Source of the DNA: Obelidium mucronatum
Lineage: Eukaryota > Chytridiomycota > Chytridiomycetes > Chytridiales > Chytriomycetaceae
Direction of reading: 5' to 3'
Assembly (NCBI GenBank): GCA_025765595.1
Contig: JAIVFH010000094.1
Coordinates: 1 to 64,000, forward strand
DNA length: 64,000 bases
Under the pieces are notes generated by a model. It saw only the letters and a list, made by a program, of their open reading frames with translations. It searched no databases and had not been told where the DNA came from. Position 1 is the first letter of the stretch; each line of letters begins with the position of its first letter. A program made the position numbers and the translations under genes. This document shows, one piece after another, positions 22,516 through 33,966 of this stretch.

Positions 22516-25500
22516 ATGCAGCTGCCGCCGCTCTCTGACGGCGACGCGCGGCTGCAGCCGCCGGCGGACGACGACAGCAGCGACAAAAAACAAAAGCAGC
22601 AAAGCGAAGCCGGCGTTCTGGCGCGCGGCGGCGGCCGACAACGCGACGGCGGCGGCGTGGCGCGCAAAGCTGGGCGGCGTCGCGCGCGCGTTCGCCGCCG
22701 CGCTGGCCGCCGACGCCGCGCTGCTGGCGAAGACGCCGCCGGCCGTCGCGCGCGCCGTCGACAAGGCGCTGCTGCGGCTGGACGCGGGCGAGTGCGAGGT
22801 GCTTTCTATCTTCTTCTTCTTCTTCTATCTTCTTCTTTCTTTTCTCTTCTTTTGTTTTGATTGCATTCAACGACAGCCGCTCGTCGACTTTCCTGAGGGC
22901 TACCAGATGTTTACCTATGCAGTTGAGTTGCATTCGTGCAATCAACCTTAAACTAAAACAAACAACCACAGTTTGAAACAAAGGACGCAAGAGTAGCGAG
23001 AGAAGCGAGCACCGATCAGTCTGCCTTCACGTATACCCCTAAATCAAAAGGCGGCAAGTACATGTGAGTCGCCATTTCAAGCCCTCCTCTCCCCATCCAA
23101 CTCATTCCTCCTTTTTTCACAGTAACGAAAGTGGAATGTATTTTCGGGTGGATCCGTATGTCCTCGGCCACCCTGCTGGAAGGGCTTACAAATTCCGTTC
23201 CTCGAATGAATTCAAACCACACATTATATGGCTCTTGTTTTGCTATCACGCGACAGACCAGCAACTCATTCCAACAACTCCAATCCATTGGGCTGCTCGA
23301 GATGTTTCACTTGTGCCAATGTCTTTACTGCCCCAGTTTCACGGCCCGCCTCCTTAACGACATTTATATCCCACTCACGCGACCCTATATCCTCCAAACA
23401 AACGGAAAACCGAAATACGATGTTACCTATCCCTCTGCTGTATTCCGACTCCACGAGCAAATTTGGGCACGCGTGCTGATTAGTTACGACAAGGATTCGG
23501 GAGCTCGCAAAATAGAAATCGCGAAACCAGTTTTTGTATCCTTGATTGCGGATGCGACAAGGCCGCATGGATTCAACGTGAACATGGATAAAACTGGAGA
23601 AGGAAAAGTCAGTCTACTGGCCATGTCGTGTGATTGGGCGGGCTCGATTACTCGACGATGAAGTGTCTCTTATATTAAGCAATCTGAAAATGATGAAGAG
23701 AAACATTGCGGACCGTCACGGATGGGACTATTGAAGGAGAAGCTCCTGTTCCACCAACGAAAGGGGTTGATGGAATCGGTGTCGTTACCAGCAAATGATT
23801 GGATATACTGTGAAACTACTTGGATTTAATGACGATGAAACTGTTGAGGATGCTAGCGATGAGGAATACATTTTGAAAACTGTGGCGTCTGGTTCTTTGG
23901 ATCCGTATCTGCTAAAAAAGCCTACGGCTGTTGGCATTCCAACCTTTGATTCTGCATTGCCCGAGGAAGATGTTACCGTTTTGAAGGAAGCTCATGCTAA
24001 GGTGAGATAGCAGCTAGAGCTAATTCTTACTTTTTATTTTGTAGTTTATCAAGTGAGTTCATTTATTTTCAAAGGCCCTCTCCAAAATCAGCGTGGACGC
24101 AACAAAATGGTCTCACGAAGGCGTCACTGGAATCCTTTTCGGCAACGAACTGATCCGAATATCCGATATAATCCGCCTCAAACCCGAAGAAGGCACCGCC
24201 GAAGAACTCCTCCTCGCCGTCACCAACTTCATTGTAATAAACGAAATCCCACACGTCTGCGGATACCGCTGGAAACGAGACGAACTCTTTACCGCAACAT
24301 TGTCTCCAGAATACGAAACCCGGACCGGCGCGTGGAGGATGCTGGATGACGCGAGTTTGAAAGACGGGCCTGTGCATCGCGTCAAGTTGAGTGATGTTGC
24401 TGGGAGAATGTATCCGATTGTTCATGGCGGGTTGATGACGGGGTCGTTGGTGGCGTCGCGGTATTGGTATGATTGGGATGGGTTGGTGGATAAGCGGGTG
24501 GCGATGCCGGTTTCGGTACTTGTTCCACCGAGGTCGGGGCGGAATGTGCATGATGATTCGGATGTGATTGTCGGTGGGGTGAAGGCGATTGCTGGGCCGA
24601 ATGCGCGACGGATGCCGAGATTGGAGGACGCGTCGACTGTTGCAATGGGGCAATCTGCGTCTGTGGGAGGTCATCGAAAGCAAATCGCATATGTTCCGCA
24701 TTCTTCGTCGTCTAAAAGGTCTCGTCGTGTGGGTAAGGTGGATGGTGGTAGAGGCTATAACGAGAGTTCCGAGTCGGATTCAGACGGAGAATCATTGTTG
24801 CGAAAGAGACAGAATCGGCGTGCTTCTGCCCCTCTTCCACCTCCACCTCCTCCTGCTGTCATTAAATTCAAGAAGCCGTTGCCTGTGGCATCAAAATCAA
24901 CAGTGAATACTGATGATCCGTCCCCAGTCGAAAGTGCGAGCAGTAAACCCGCCATTCCATCTTCAGCTTCATCATCCTCCTCCTCCTCCTCCTCATCGAC
25001 AATGAAAAACTCTGTTGCCGAGCCTGCTAAACTTGTCGTGACGGAAACAAAGGTGTGCTCCATTTGTGATTGCACAACAACCCCGCTGTGGAGACGAGAT
25101 AGAACAACAGGTGACTATTGTCTATTACTATGAACATATCAATCTGTTTTTTTTTTCGTAGGTTTAAGTGCGTGTATGTTTTAATCCAATATTTTAATTT
25201 TCTTCAGGTAAATTGCTGTGCAATCCTTGTGGCTTGCAAGCGTCGAGGAAGAAAACGACGCCCGCAAAGATTGCAGTTTCTCCTACAGTGGACGCTGGGT
25301 CATTATCTGATGATGGTGATGCCGGCGGCGGCGGCGGCGGGAGAGAAGTTGGATGTTGAATCGAAATCTGAAACAGCAAACGCTGATACTAGTAGCAGTG
25401 TGGTTGCAGGAGCAACAGTAGACGAGGTTTCGGAAATAGCATCTGCGGATACACCCGCGAATGTCGGTACGGAGTCCGGAGCAGCAGAAGCCGCGGCAGT

Positions 25501-28500
25501 AGCTGCAGCAGCAGCAGCAGTAGCAGCCACGATGGTGAATGATCCAGTTGCGGAAATCAGCATCTGTGGATTCAATCAAGAGCAGCAGCCACCAATAGTC
25601 AAGGTAGTGCATCCAGTCACAGAAATGCTTCTTGACAATATGAAGTCGAATGTTGGAGATGATGTTGCCGTCAGCAGTGGGAATAGTAGTGCAACAACGG
25701 CAACGAATGTAGTTCATGCGATCACAAAAAGTAGTAGTGCTGTTGGTGGTGGCTGCGGCGGCAGCAAATCTGCATCACCATCCGCCAAGGTGCGAATACC
25801 TCTTGAAACTGCTTCTGAAAGCCCAAGGAAGAAGGCCAATGTTCTTGGTCCTGTTAATCCTGAGCCTCGCGTTTCATCATTTCAATCCAATTTGTTGCAA
25901 CACATGTTTGATGAAGAGGATTTCGAAATGCAAGAACCTGGGGACAACATTGGTGGCATTGATGGTGCTGCCAATTCGAATGCGGTTATGGATTCAATCG
26001 AGAAGCCAGATGCTGCGGTTGTTGTGACTGGTGGGATCAAGGCAGCTGTGCCTTCTACTTCATCCACAAAGTTCGACCCTCTACTTGATGAAGAAGATGA
26101 CCTTTTCCGACCAATAACTGTAAAACCTTTTACACTTAAAAAAACTGGGGTAAGTGGGACGTAGAAAAGAATTCGGCCGATATATTATTGACTTTGGATT
26201 TTTTTTTAAAGCCGACTCCCTCAATCTCAAAAACGGCGTCTGTCGATTCAAACAAGCCGAACCATGCTATTCATGGGAACGGCAGTAGTAGTGTTGATGG
26301 CAAACGTGTTGCATCGTCGGCGTTTTTATCCAAAGTGCGAATACCGCTTGAAAGGGCTTCTGAGATTCCGAAAAAAGTGGATGTTGCTGGTCCTGTGAAT
26401 GCCGAGCCTCGTGTTCTGTCGTATCAATCCAATTTATTGCAGCATATGTTTGATGATGACGATGATTCCGAGATGCCGGAATCCAGCGGAAATAATGGAG
26501 GTATTAACTCTGCTGCTGGGGTTGCCAGTGTACCGAATACGGCTGCTGTGGATTCAAGCAAAAATTCGAATGTTGGCGAATCTGTGGCTGTCAGTAGCAT
26601 GAATTCAACTGTGGTGCACTCTGTTCCAAAGTTGGATACAAATATACCAGCGAGCAATGCTGGAACTGTTAAAGGTAAAAGTGGTACATCTGTCATACTG
26701 CCAGCTACAGCGCGTATACCGCTTGAATTCGAGATTCGACAGAAGGCGGTCAATGCTGGTAGTGCTGCAGATACTGGACTAGTTTCTACGAACCCGTCTG
26801 TCAAAGTCGCCGGTACCGCCATTGCGTCGAATGCAGCTGTAGCAGCCGCGGCTCCGATGAAAGACGCTCATACCGTTGATGATGATGATGACACTGATGA
26901 TGACGATGATGGAAAGTTGATGTGTATCATTGATGTGGATGATGATGATTCAGACTGTGGAGTTTATCCCCCCTCAATCGTATCAACAACTACCAAAGCG
27001 CCCTTTGGCAGACGATCCAGAAGACAACAAAGTTGCCAAAAAGAGCAAGATTTCTCACACTCAAAGCGATACAGCCGGCTCCTTGCCATCTACCGCAAAA
27101 ATCGTCTATCATCCATCGCTTCCCAAACCTCCTAAAGCAGCCATCCCTACTCCCTCATTGGTGCGAAAGCTACCAACATCTGCAAAGCCACAGGCGCCTG
27201 CTGCCGCTGCGACAACAGCCGCCCCCACCGTCTCCAAGTACAACAGCAAATCCGGTGAATTGCTTCACCCAAACACTGTCATTCCAAAAACGGTTGCAAT
27301 GGTTCAGTCCAAAAACGCGGATGCTGATATCATTGGATTCACGTCAAAGTCAACTGCATTCGCTCTTCCACGGGAGCTTGACCCTTCTCCGCCGATTGTG
27401 CGGTATAGCAAGTATCAACCTGCCTCGTCAATTATTAAGATTGTTGAGAAAACAACAGCAGCATCAAGTAAATCTGAACAGAGTAGTAAAGGGACCGCCC
27501 TATGTATGCGGCGTTGAAGACTGTAAACGAGAGTATAATACTCTGGACTTGTTGAAACGGCACAAGGAAGGGAAATGGTTGGCTTGTTCTGAGCGAGGGT
27601 GTGATTTCAAAGCGCATCGGAAGACAGACTGCCGTTGATCATGAGCAAGATACGGGTCATCGTACTAAAACAATGAATAAGCCTGGAACTGGGAATACGA
27701 GTCCGACTCTTGGTGGTGGTGGAAAGGAAGCACCAAAGGCTACCAGTGCCATGGCGGCTTCCAAACCTTCTCTATCCCCGAAAGCATCCGCTCGTGAAAA
27801 AGATGCCAGATTGGAAAAGCTTTTTAAGATTGCTATTGTCGAGAAACAGAAAGACAAGGCGTTGGACAGAAAAGACACCTCTTCCAAGCAGCATGAAGTA
27901 TTTATCCTTCTTTTAAAAATATTTCTTCTGGTCTGAGATGATGACATGTTTACTGATTAACTGTTGTGTTAGACTGGTCCGAAAAGGCCTGTATCTACCA
28001 GTTATTCTGCTGCAGTAAAGCAGCCCGATTCAAATACAACAGCTGAAAAGAACCAAGCAAATGGGAAATTACTTCCTGCTTCTCCATTTGAGCCATTAAA
28101 GTCTTCACGTGGGAAGGAAACTGGTGGGCAACACTCTGAAGAAATGAGAAAAGCAGCTGTTCGAAATTCATCCTTTCACGAATTGCGATTGGACTACGGA
28201 GTGGCTGACCGTCGATTATCAGGTTCGTTGTTGCCATTAAAGGAAATGATTGTAACTCACCCTTGCTTTAGATCACAGTCATTCACACACTGGGAACTCC
28301 AGCGGCACAGTCCAGTAGTAACTCTAGACATCCATCCAATCATGCTTCCGATCAAACACATGATGGAAGGTCCAAACCACATTCCGCATCAAGGGACCAC
28401 AGCCAGCAATAATGCTGATAATCGATCATCTGGTTCCCAGGCGGCGGTTCAATCGAATCATTCTTCTTCTACTCAACACCAAGATCGCGTTCATAATTCG

Positions 28501-29467
28501 ACACATGTGTCTGATGCTTCCCGTCAAAAATCAACCACATGGTCCATCGGAGCATCCACGCCGCACATCCGTCTCTTCTCAACCTGCTCACATCAAATCC
28601 AGCACATCTCAATCATTCAGCTATTCGGATGCTGTGCGGCAGTCTTCAACTTCTCAACGTGATTCAAGTCATTCTGCTCAACCAACAAAGAGAACTGAGG
28701 ATAGACCGCACAACAGTAATCCTTCTACATCTCAACCAGCACCAGTCGCACAGAATCGGCAACAGCATATACAACCGTCATGGCAACCAAGCCAGGCTCC
28801 CACAGTTGGCAGCTTTTTTGGCACGAATGATCCTCGACATAATCTGTATGGCAGTCAACGTGCTCCATCTTCGTCACGTGATTCGCAGCAACCAGCTTCA
28901 CAAATGGCACACCATCTACCTGATAGACCTAATGCATTTCATCCTGTCAGTGCCCCGTTGTTGTCACAACCCATAGCTCAGTCGCACCCTCCATTGCCAT
29001 CCGCCAACACCAACCAACCTCGACGTAACAGTGTTACTTCTTCGCATAATGTTATTCCACAGGTCCATATTCCGAATAAGGTGGAAACGCCCCCTCAACC
29101 AACAAGGGCGACAACGGCTTCAGTATTGAATCCTACTCCGGCTTCACAGCCACAGCCGTCTCAGCCGTCACAACCACAGCCTCAACCATCGCCACAGCAG
29201 CATCAACAGCAGTCGCAACAGTCGCAGCAGTCGCAGCATTCACAGCAGAAACAACAACCGCATCAACAACCGCGTACAATGATACCCTGTGGTCTTGAAG
29301 GATGTACTCGAATGTATCCTAGCCAGAAAGCAATCATGAAACATCGAGAAGACAAGAAGATACGGTGTAAAGTGGCGGGGTGTGTGTTTTTAGCACATCG
29401 TGCGCAGACAATCTTTGAGCATTTGAAGAGTGTTCATGATATTGTGGATCCAAATGTACATCTTTGA
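22516..29467 (+). CDS. large nuclear protein with GATA-type zinc finger and two pairs of C2H2-like fingers
   Basis: One long gene is proposed; a split near 27.9 kb is possible. Introns include about 22801-22876, 22920-22971, 24002-24075, 25109-25207, 26151-26211, 27900-27972 and 28231-28271. A GATA-like finger, C-x2-C-x18-C-x2-C (CSICDCTTTPLWRRDRTTG, then LLCNPCGLQASRKKT), lies at 25057-25250. Upstream is a conserved-looking block (SHEGVTGILFGNELIRISD). Downstream a module KVRIPLE...GPVN.EPRV...SNLLQHMFD occurs twice. Finger pairs with a CGVEDC/CDFKAHRK and CGLEGC/CVFLAHRA layout lie at about 27508-27655 and 29288-29445. Frame steps of +1 are needed near 22590, 25330, 26970, 27490, 27625, 28310, 28410 and 28580. 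A chromatin or transcription role follows from the fingers; the target is unknown. Confidence 0.6.
25787..26460 (+). repeat. duplicated 45-residue coding module
   Basis: Two direct copies (about 25787-25919 and 26332-26460) encode nearly the same segment. It begins KVRIPLE.ASE.P.K, continues GPVN.EPRV.S.QSNLLQ and ends HMFD followed by acidic residues. The copies lie in adjacent exons on either side of the intron at 26151-26211. A degenerate third start, ARIPLEFE, occurs at about 26706. This looks like an internal exon duplication in the GATA-finger protein. Confidence 0.85.
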
Positions 29468-29588
29468 TATTTTGCTTTTTTGTTCCTTTTTTTTTGGGTT
29501 TTTGTTCAATAGCATGTGTGATTAAAAAAAAGATCCAAAGTGTAATGGATGTCAAAAAGTGGAGTGAAGGAAGGAAAAAAAAACAGAA

Positions 29589-31663
29589 ATGTTCGAAGCC
29601 GCCCAATTTACGATTCCCGCGAATGAACCAGCCACCAACGTTGAGATCTTCAAAGGCTTCCGTGCACCGGAAACCCTGGGCCCGCTGCTTCGCTTTGTCG
29701 ATATGAAGGACGGTGTCTGGGAAGGCACCTTGCTGGTCATGTCTCCTTACGGTACTGGTGCCCACCCAGCCACGATCAGCACCGGTCGGGTATCGAGTCC
29801 AGTCCTCCTCGACTCATTCGGCGCCTTCTCGTTCTTCCGGTACAATATTTCTCTGCCGCTGCTTGAGAAGGGCCAGGTTGTCTCGTACAGCGTGCAAGTC
29901 GCTGCCAGAAAGTATGAGTACAAGTTCAATGTCCCATGCGTTGAGTGAAAACAGTCACTTTGCATTCTGGTCTTGCAATGGTTTCGATTGTGATCAGAAG
30001 GAGCCAGAAAAGTTTGGCGGCGTGTCTCCCATGTGGGTATTATTTGTCCTGTGTCTCAAAAATCATCGCACTTTTTTTTTTAAAGAACACCATTTAAAAA
30101 AATACATACACCTGTAGGTGGAGCGATCTTTTGAGACACCACGCTGAGAGACCATTCCACATTCAGATTGGAGGAGGTGATCAGTTGTACATGGATGGAT
30201 CCGTCAATGTGTGGGACTTGCCTGTTTTGAAGGCGTTTTTGGATGTTGAAGATATTGCGGAGCGGAGAACGGTTCAATGGTCGCTTCAACATGAAAAGGA
30301 GGTGTCGGCGTGTTACTTTAGAGCGTATACTTCTCACTTCCAGACGGAAGCGATGCGTGACGCGTTGGCTAGCATTCCATATACTTTTGTGTGTGATGAT
30401 CAGTTGAGTGTTGATTGTTTTTTGTTGTTTTCGTGCTTGGTTTTCATTTTTGGAACGTCAATTCTAACCAGAAAAAAAAAAAAAATAGCGACATTTTTGA
30501 CGGTTTCGGAAGTTACCCCGAACACCAGCGTTTATCCCACGTTCACCAAAACGTGGGCCGTATCGCGTTCCGTTTCTACCTCCTCTTCCAGCACCACACG
30601 ACATTTGACCTTGCCGCCAAGGACCACCTCTTCCCTGAACAAAAGGGATACAATTGGATCAAGCAACTCGGACCTTCGACCCTCGCGATTGCGTTTGACG
30701 TTCGTTCTCGTCGTACTGAGAAGCAGATTGTCCCACAAGAATGTTGGGACGCTGTCTTTGCAGCGCTCGACAAGAGACTCGATGAAACGCCATCCATCAA
30801 GCACGTTGTTGTTGTCGCTACAGTTCCGGTATCCTACCCGCGTTTGGAGATGGCGGATGAGATTGTAGAGGTTGTGGAAGATATTGAGGTTGATACGAGA
30901 TGGGTGATTCGAAAGTTTATGAACTTGTATGATTATATTCGGCTTGCGCTTACGGGTGTCAAGAAGGATGGTGCAGTGGAGAATGCGATTGAACATGCCG
31001 CGTTGGGTGGGGTGGGGCATTCTTCGGTTTCTGCGCAATTGTTGGGACACTTTGGGCAGCCGGAGTTGCGGGATGATTTGATTGATGAATGGACTCATCC
31101 GTTCCATGTATGTCGTCTTTTTTTTTATGGTATCTCTTTTTCTGATATTGATGTTTTTTTTTTAGATGGAAGAGCGTAATGCTATGGTTACTCGTTTGCA
31201 AGAAATTGCCGCTAAACGCCATGTTCGTATCACATTCACTTCTGGTGATGTGCACATTTGTGGAATGGGTCGGTTCCGTACAGAAGTTCCAGGAAACAAT
31301 TTCTCCGACCTGTACGGAAATGATGTAGCTGGTGACCATCGCGCCATGTACCAAATTATTTCCAGTGCTATTGGAAATGCTCCGGGACCAGAAGGAGTGA
31401 TTGCGTTTTTGCATACCAACTCGCGTATCTTGTCCCCATCGACTACAGGGTTACCAAACACTGTAGAGGAAATGTTTGAGCTGTTCCAGCATGATGTGGA
31501 TTACACTGAAAAGACTCACAAGAGACTCATGGCCCGTCGTAATTGGTGCAGCATCAAGTACAATCCATTGGACGATTCTTTGAATGCGGAATTGCACATT
31601 GAGAATGCCAAATACGATCAACCGTCAGTTGCTTATGGTTTGCGTATTCCCAAACTGTTGTAG
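29589..31663 (+). CDS. PhoD-like metallophosphatase family protein
   Basis: Exons 29589-30032, 30118-30402, 30489-31107 and 31166-31663, about 614 residues. Metal-site motifs of the PhoD/alkaline phosphatase D fold are visible: IQIGGGDQLYMDG, CDDHDIFDGFGSYPE and RFYLLFQHHTT, then VVVVATVPVSYPRLE and SGDVHICGMGRF. The N-terminal about 115 residues are beta-rich, as expected for the accessory domain. Between VPCVE (TGA at 29946-29948) and HFAFWSCNGF the frame steps +1. The donor GTGGGT at 30033 rather than GTATTA at 30037 keeps the frame across the first intron. The start follows an A-rich leader. The family cleaves phosphodiesters or phosphomonoesters with metal ions; the substrate is unknown. 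Confidence 0.82.
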
Positions 31664-31935
31664 AAACTCGGTGGCAAAAAATTTTGGGGGTGGGGTATTT
31701 CGTTCTGTGTGCATGACATGGCCATTTTTTTTCAGTTGATTACAGTGAATGAATAAAAAGAAGATTTGAATCTTTGTTATCTTTGTACATGTGATGATGC
31801 CCCACCCCGCCTTTCAAGACGCTCATAATGAAAATTGTTGCTTGGTTCCAGAGTTTGAAATTGCTTGTTTTGCGAACTCTGAAAAAAAAAAGTGCCACCT
31901 CTCAATTTCTTGTTGGAAACAAAAAGAATACTTGA

Positions 31936-32475
31936 ATGGGAGCAGAACACAGCCAACAAACCGCCTACGCCAACACCAACACCCCACACCCAACACTCGC
32001 CAAAACCTCGCCGCTCTTTGCGGATTCGTCGGCGACGCTGACCGCCGAGCCGGACTCGTTCGACGGCACCCCGCGCGCTGCGCCGATTCCAATCCCGCAG
32101 CCGGGCGGGGGGCACGCGCGCCTCGAACAGCGGCGCCACACGCTGCCAGCGCTGGCGGGCGTCGCGCCGGGCGATGCGGGGCTGCGCCGCTTCTCGCTGG
32201 CGTCGGCGGCGTCGCTGGCGTCTGTGCCCGTGCTGTCGCCAACTGCGGCGCAGTCGCCAACAAACTCTACGCTCGAGTACGTGCCGTTTGCGTCGTACCG
32301 GGGCCAGTCGCTGCGCCGGCTGAGCACCGACAGCGAGATCAAAGCAGCGCCAACGGCAACTCAGGTTACTCAACCTCTTCAGCATCAAGTGGACCAGCCC
32401 AGCGAACTCATCGCCAACAAAAAGCCAAAGCAGCAACTGCCTGTTGACTTTGTCGCTTGGGCTTCGTTCGACTAA
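31936..32475 (+). CDS. small Pro/Ser/Ala-rich protein, possible N-myristoylation
   Basis: Intact 179-residue single-exon frame with no recognised domain. It begins MGAEHSQQ; Gly2 with Ser6 fits the N-myristoylation consensus, which would place it at membranes after Met removal. The middle is low-complexity and encoded by GC-rich DNA (about 32020-32340). A Ser/Arg-rich stretch (RRHTLPALAG, RRLSTDSEI) offers likely kinase sites. Strong codon bias and the absence of stops support a real gene, but the function is unknown. Confidence 0.6.
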   Translation: MGAEHSQQTAYANTNTPHPTLAKTSPLFADSSATLTAEPDSFDGTPRAAPIPIPQPGGGHARLEQRRHTLPALAGVAPGDAGLRRFSLASAASLASVPVLSPTAAQSPTNSTLEYVPFASYRGQSLRRLSTDSEIKAAPTATQVTQPLQHQVDQPSELIANKKPKQQLPVDFVAWASFD

Positions 32476-32843
32476 AACTCCGCCTCCGCTATCATCAGCA
32501 GCTTTATTTTGTCATGTGTATATCTTATCAATTTTTTGAAATTTGCCCCCCCTGAGCAGTTCTGTTTGTTTTTACCCCGCCACACCCGTTGTGCTTCGTA
32601 GCCACTAGTATAATTGAAACGGGTCGTTTCAGTCAGCTTTTAATACAGCCACCAGCTTTCACCTTCATTGTTGTTTGTCGTTTTTCCCATAGTTATTTTG
32701 TAGTATTTTTTTCCGCAGTTTGGTTTCGATGAAGGAAGGGTTACTATTGAGGTATCCAAGTTGTTTGAATAAAGACGAGGTATCAGTTCAGTTCAATAAT
32801 CAGAAGATAAATCAAACTCAAAAGCCAAAAAATCTTTCCGCAA
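32476..32843. other. intergenic region upstream of the OYE gene
   Basis: Roughly 370 bases between the small Pro/Ser-rich gene and the OYE gene. It is T-rich with homopolymer runs; I see no gene, tRNA or clear TATA box. It should hold the 3' end of the first gene and the OYE promoter. Confidence 0.5.
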
Positions 32844-33962
32844 ATGCCCGAAGCAGCTCTTTCAAGCCGATTCCAGCTCGGCCGCTACCAGCTTCAGCAC
32901 CGGATAGTTCTCGCGCCGCTGACGCGGAGCCGCGGCACTGAGCGCGACGGCGCCGGCAACGAAAGCGTCGCAAACGAGCTGATGGCGACGTACTACGGGC
33001 AGCGCGCCACGGCGGGCGGGCTGCTCGTCTCCGAGGCGGCGCCGGTGTGTGCGGCGGCGCGGTTCGCGGCGAAGACGCCGTCGCTGCACTCGGCGGCGCA
33101 CGCGGCGGCGTGGACGCGCGCCACGGCGGCGGTGGCCGCGCGCGGGGGTGTCTTTTTTGCGCAGCTGTGGCACCTCGGCATGCACTGCCGCCCGCCGCTC
33201 GACCCGCTGCGCCGCGCGCCGCCGGCCCCCGTGGCGCGGGCGCGGCCTGCCGACGGCGTCGCGACGCGCGCCCTGTCGTGCGGGGAAATCGCCGAGGTCG
33301 CCGCGCTGTATGCCGCCGCCGCAAGACACGCGATCGATGCCGGCTTCCACGGCGTCGAAATACACGCTGCAAACGGGTACCTGATTGACCAGTTTCTCAA
33401 CGACAACATCAACACCCGCACGGATCACTACGGCTCGCAGTCGCTCGAGAACAAGTGCCGTTTCGCAATCGAAGTGACTCGGGCTGTTGTTGATGCAATT
33501 GGGGCTGATCGCGTTGGAATCAGGCTGAGTCCGTGGAACAAGTTTGGAGGAATGGATGATTCTGACCCAGTTGCAACGTGGTGTTATTTGTTGGAGGCGT
33601 TGAATGATATCGAGGGTGGCAAGTTGGCATATGTGCATTTAGTGGAACCAAGAGTTGCTGGGGCCGGAGATTCGCTTGTTCCTGTAAACACAGAAGTTGT
33701 GAATCTGGATGCTTTTCGTAAGGTTTGGAAAGGGCCGCTGATTGTGGCGGGTGGGTACTTGCCAGATTCTGCCGAAGCTGCTGTGAAGGAGGGAAGAAGT
33801 GATTTGGTCGCGTTTGGGCGGTACTTTATAAGTAATCCAGATCTGGTGACGCGAATTCAGAAAGGATTGCCGCTGGCAAAATATGATCGCTCAACGTTTC
33901 AAGTCGGGGAGGAAGTGGGTTACACGGATTATAAGGCGTGGGATGAAAAAGATGAAATATAG
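32844..33962 (+). CDS. Old Yellow Enzyme family NADPH dehydrogenase (ene-reductase)
   Basis: Intact single exon, 372 residues, the usual OYE length. FMN/TIM-barrel motifs appear in order: RIVLAPLTRSR near the start, ATAGGLLVSEA, FFAQLWHLG, the HxxN substrate site HAANGYLIDQFLND, GIRLSPWNKF and, at the end, GGYLPDSAEA with VAFGRYFISNPDL. OYEs reduce activated C=C bonds of enones and oxylipin-like compounds using NADPH and FMN. The usual HxGR is HLGMHC here, so the Arg after Gly is replaced. Bases 32900-33390 are very GC-rich; the 3' half is not. The stop lies 4 nt from the stop of the convergent oxidoreductase. Confidence 0.92.
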   Translation: MPEAALSSRFQLGRYQLQHRIVLAPLTRSRGTERDGAGNESVANELMATYYGQRATAGGLLVSEAAPVCAAARFAAKTPSLHSAAHAAAWTRATAAVAARGGVFFAQLWHLGMHCRPPLDPLRRAPPAPVARARPADGVATRALSCGEIAEVAALYAAAARHAIDAGFHGVEIHAANGYLIDQFLNDNINTRTDHYGSQSLENKCRFAIEVTRAVVDAIGADRVGIRLSPWNKFGGMDDSDPVATWCYLLEALNDIEGGKLAYVHLVEPRVAGAGDSLVPVNTEVVNLDAFRKVWKGPLIVAGGYLPDSAEAAVKEGRSDLVAFGRYFISNPDLVTRIQKGLPLAKYDRSTFQVGEEVGYTDYKAWDEKDEI

Positions 33963-33966
33963 CCTT

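Noticed and set aside
32862..33638. 258-codon minus-strand frame opposite the OYE gene
   Set aside because: Antisense open frame caused by GC-rich sequence; the plus strand carries the intact OYE.
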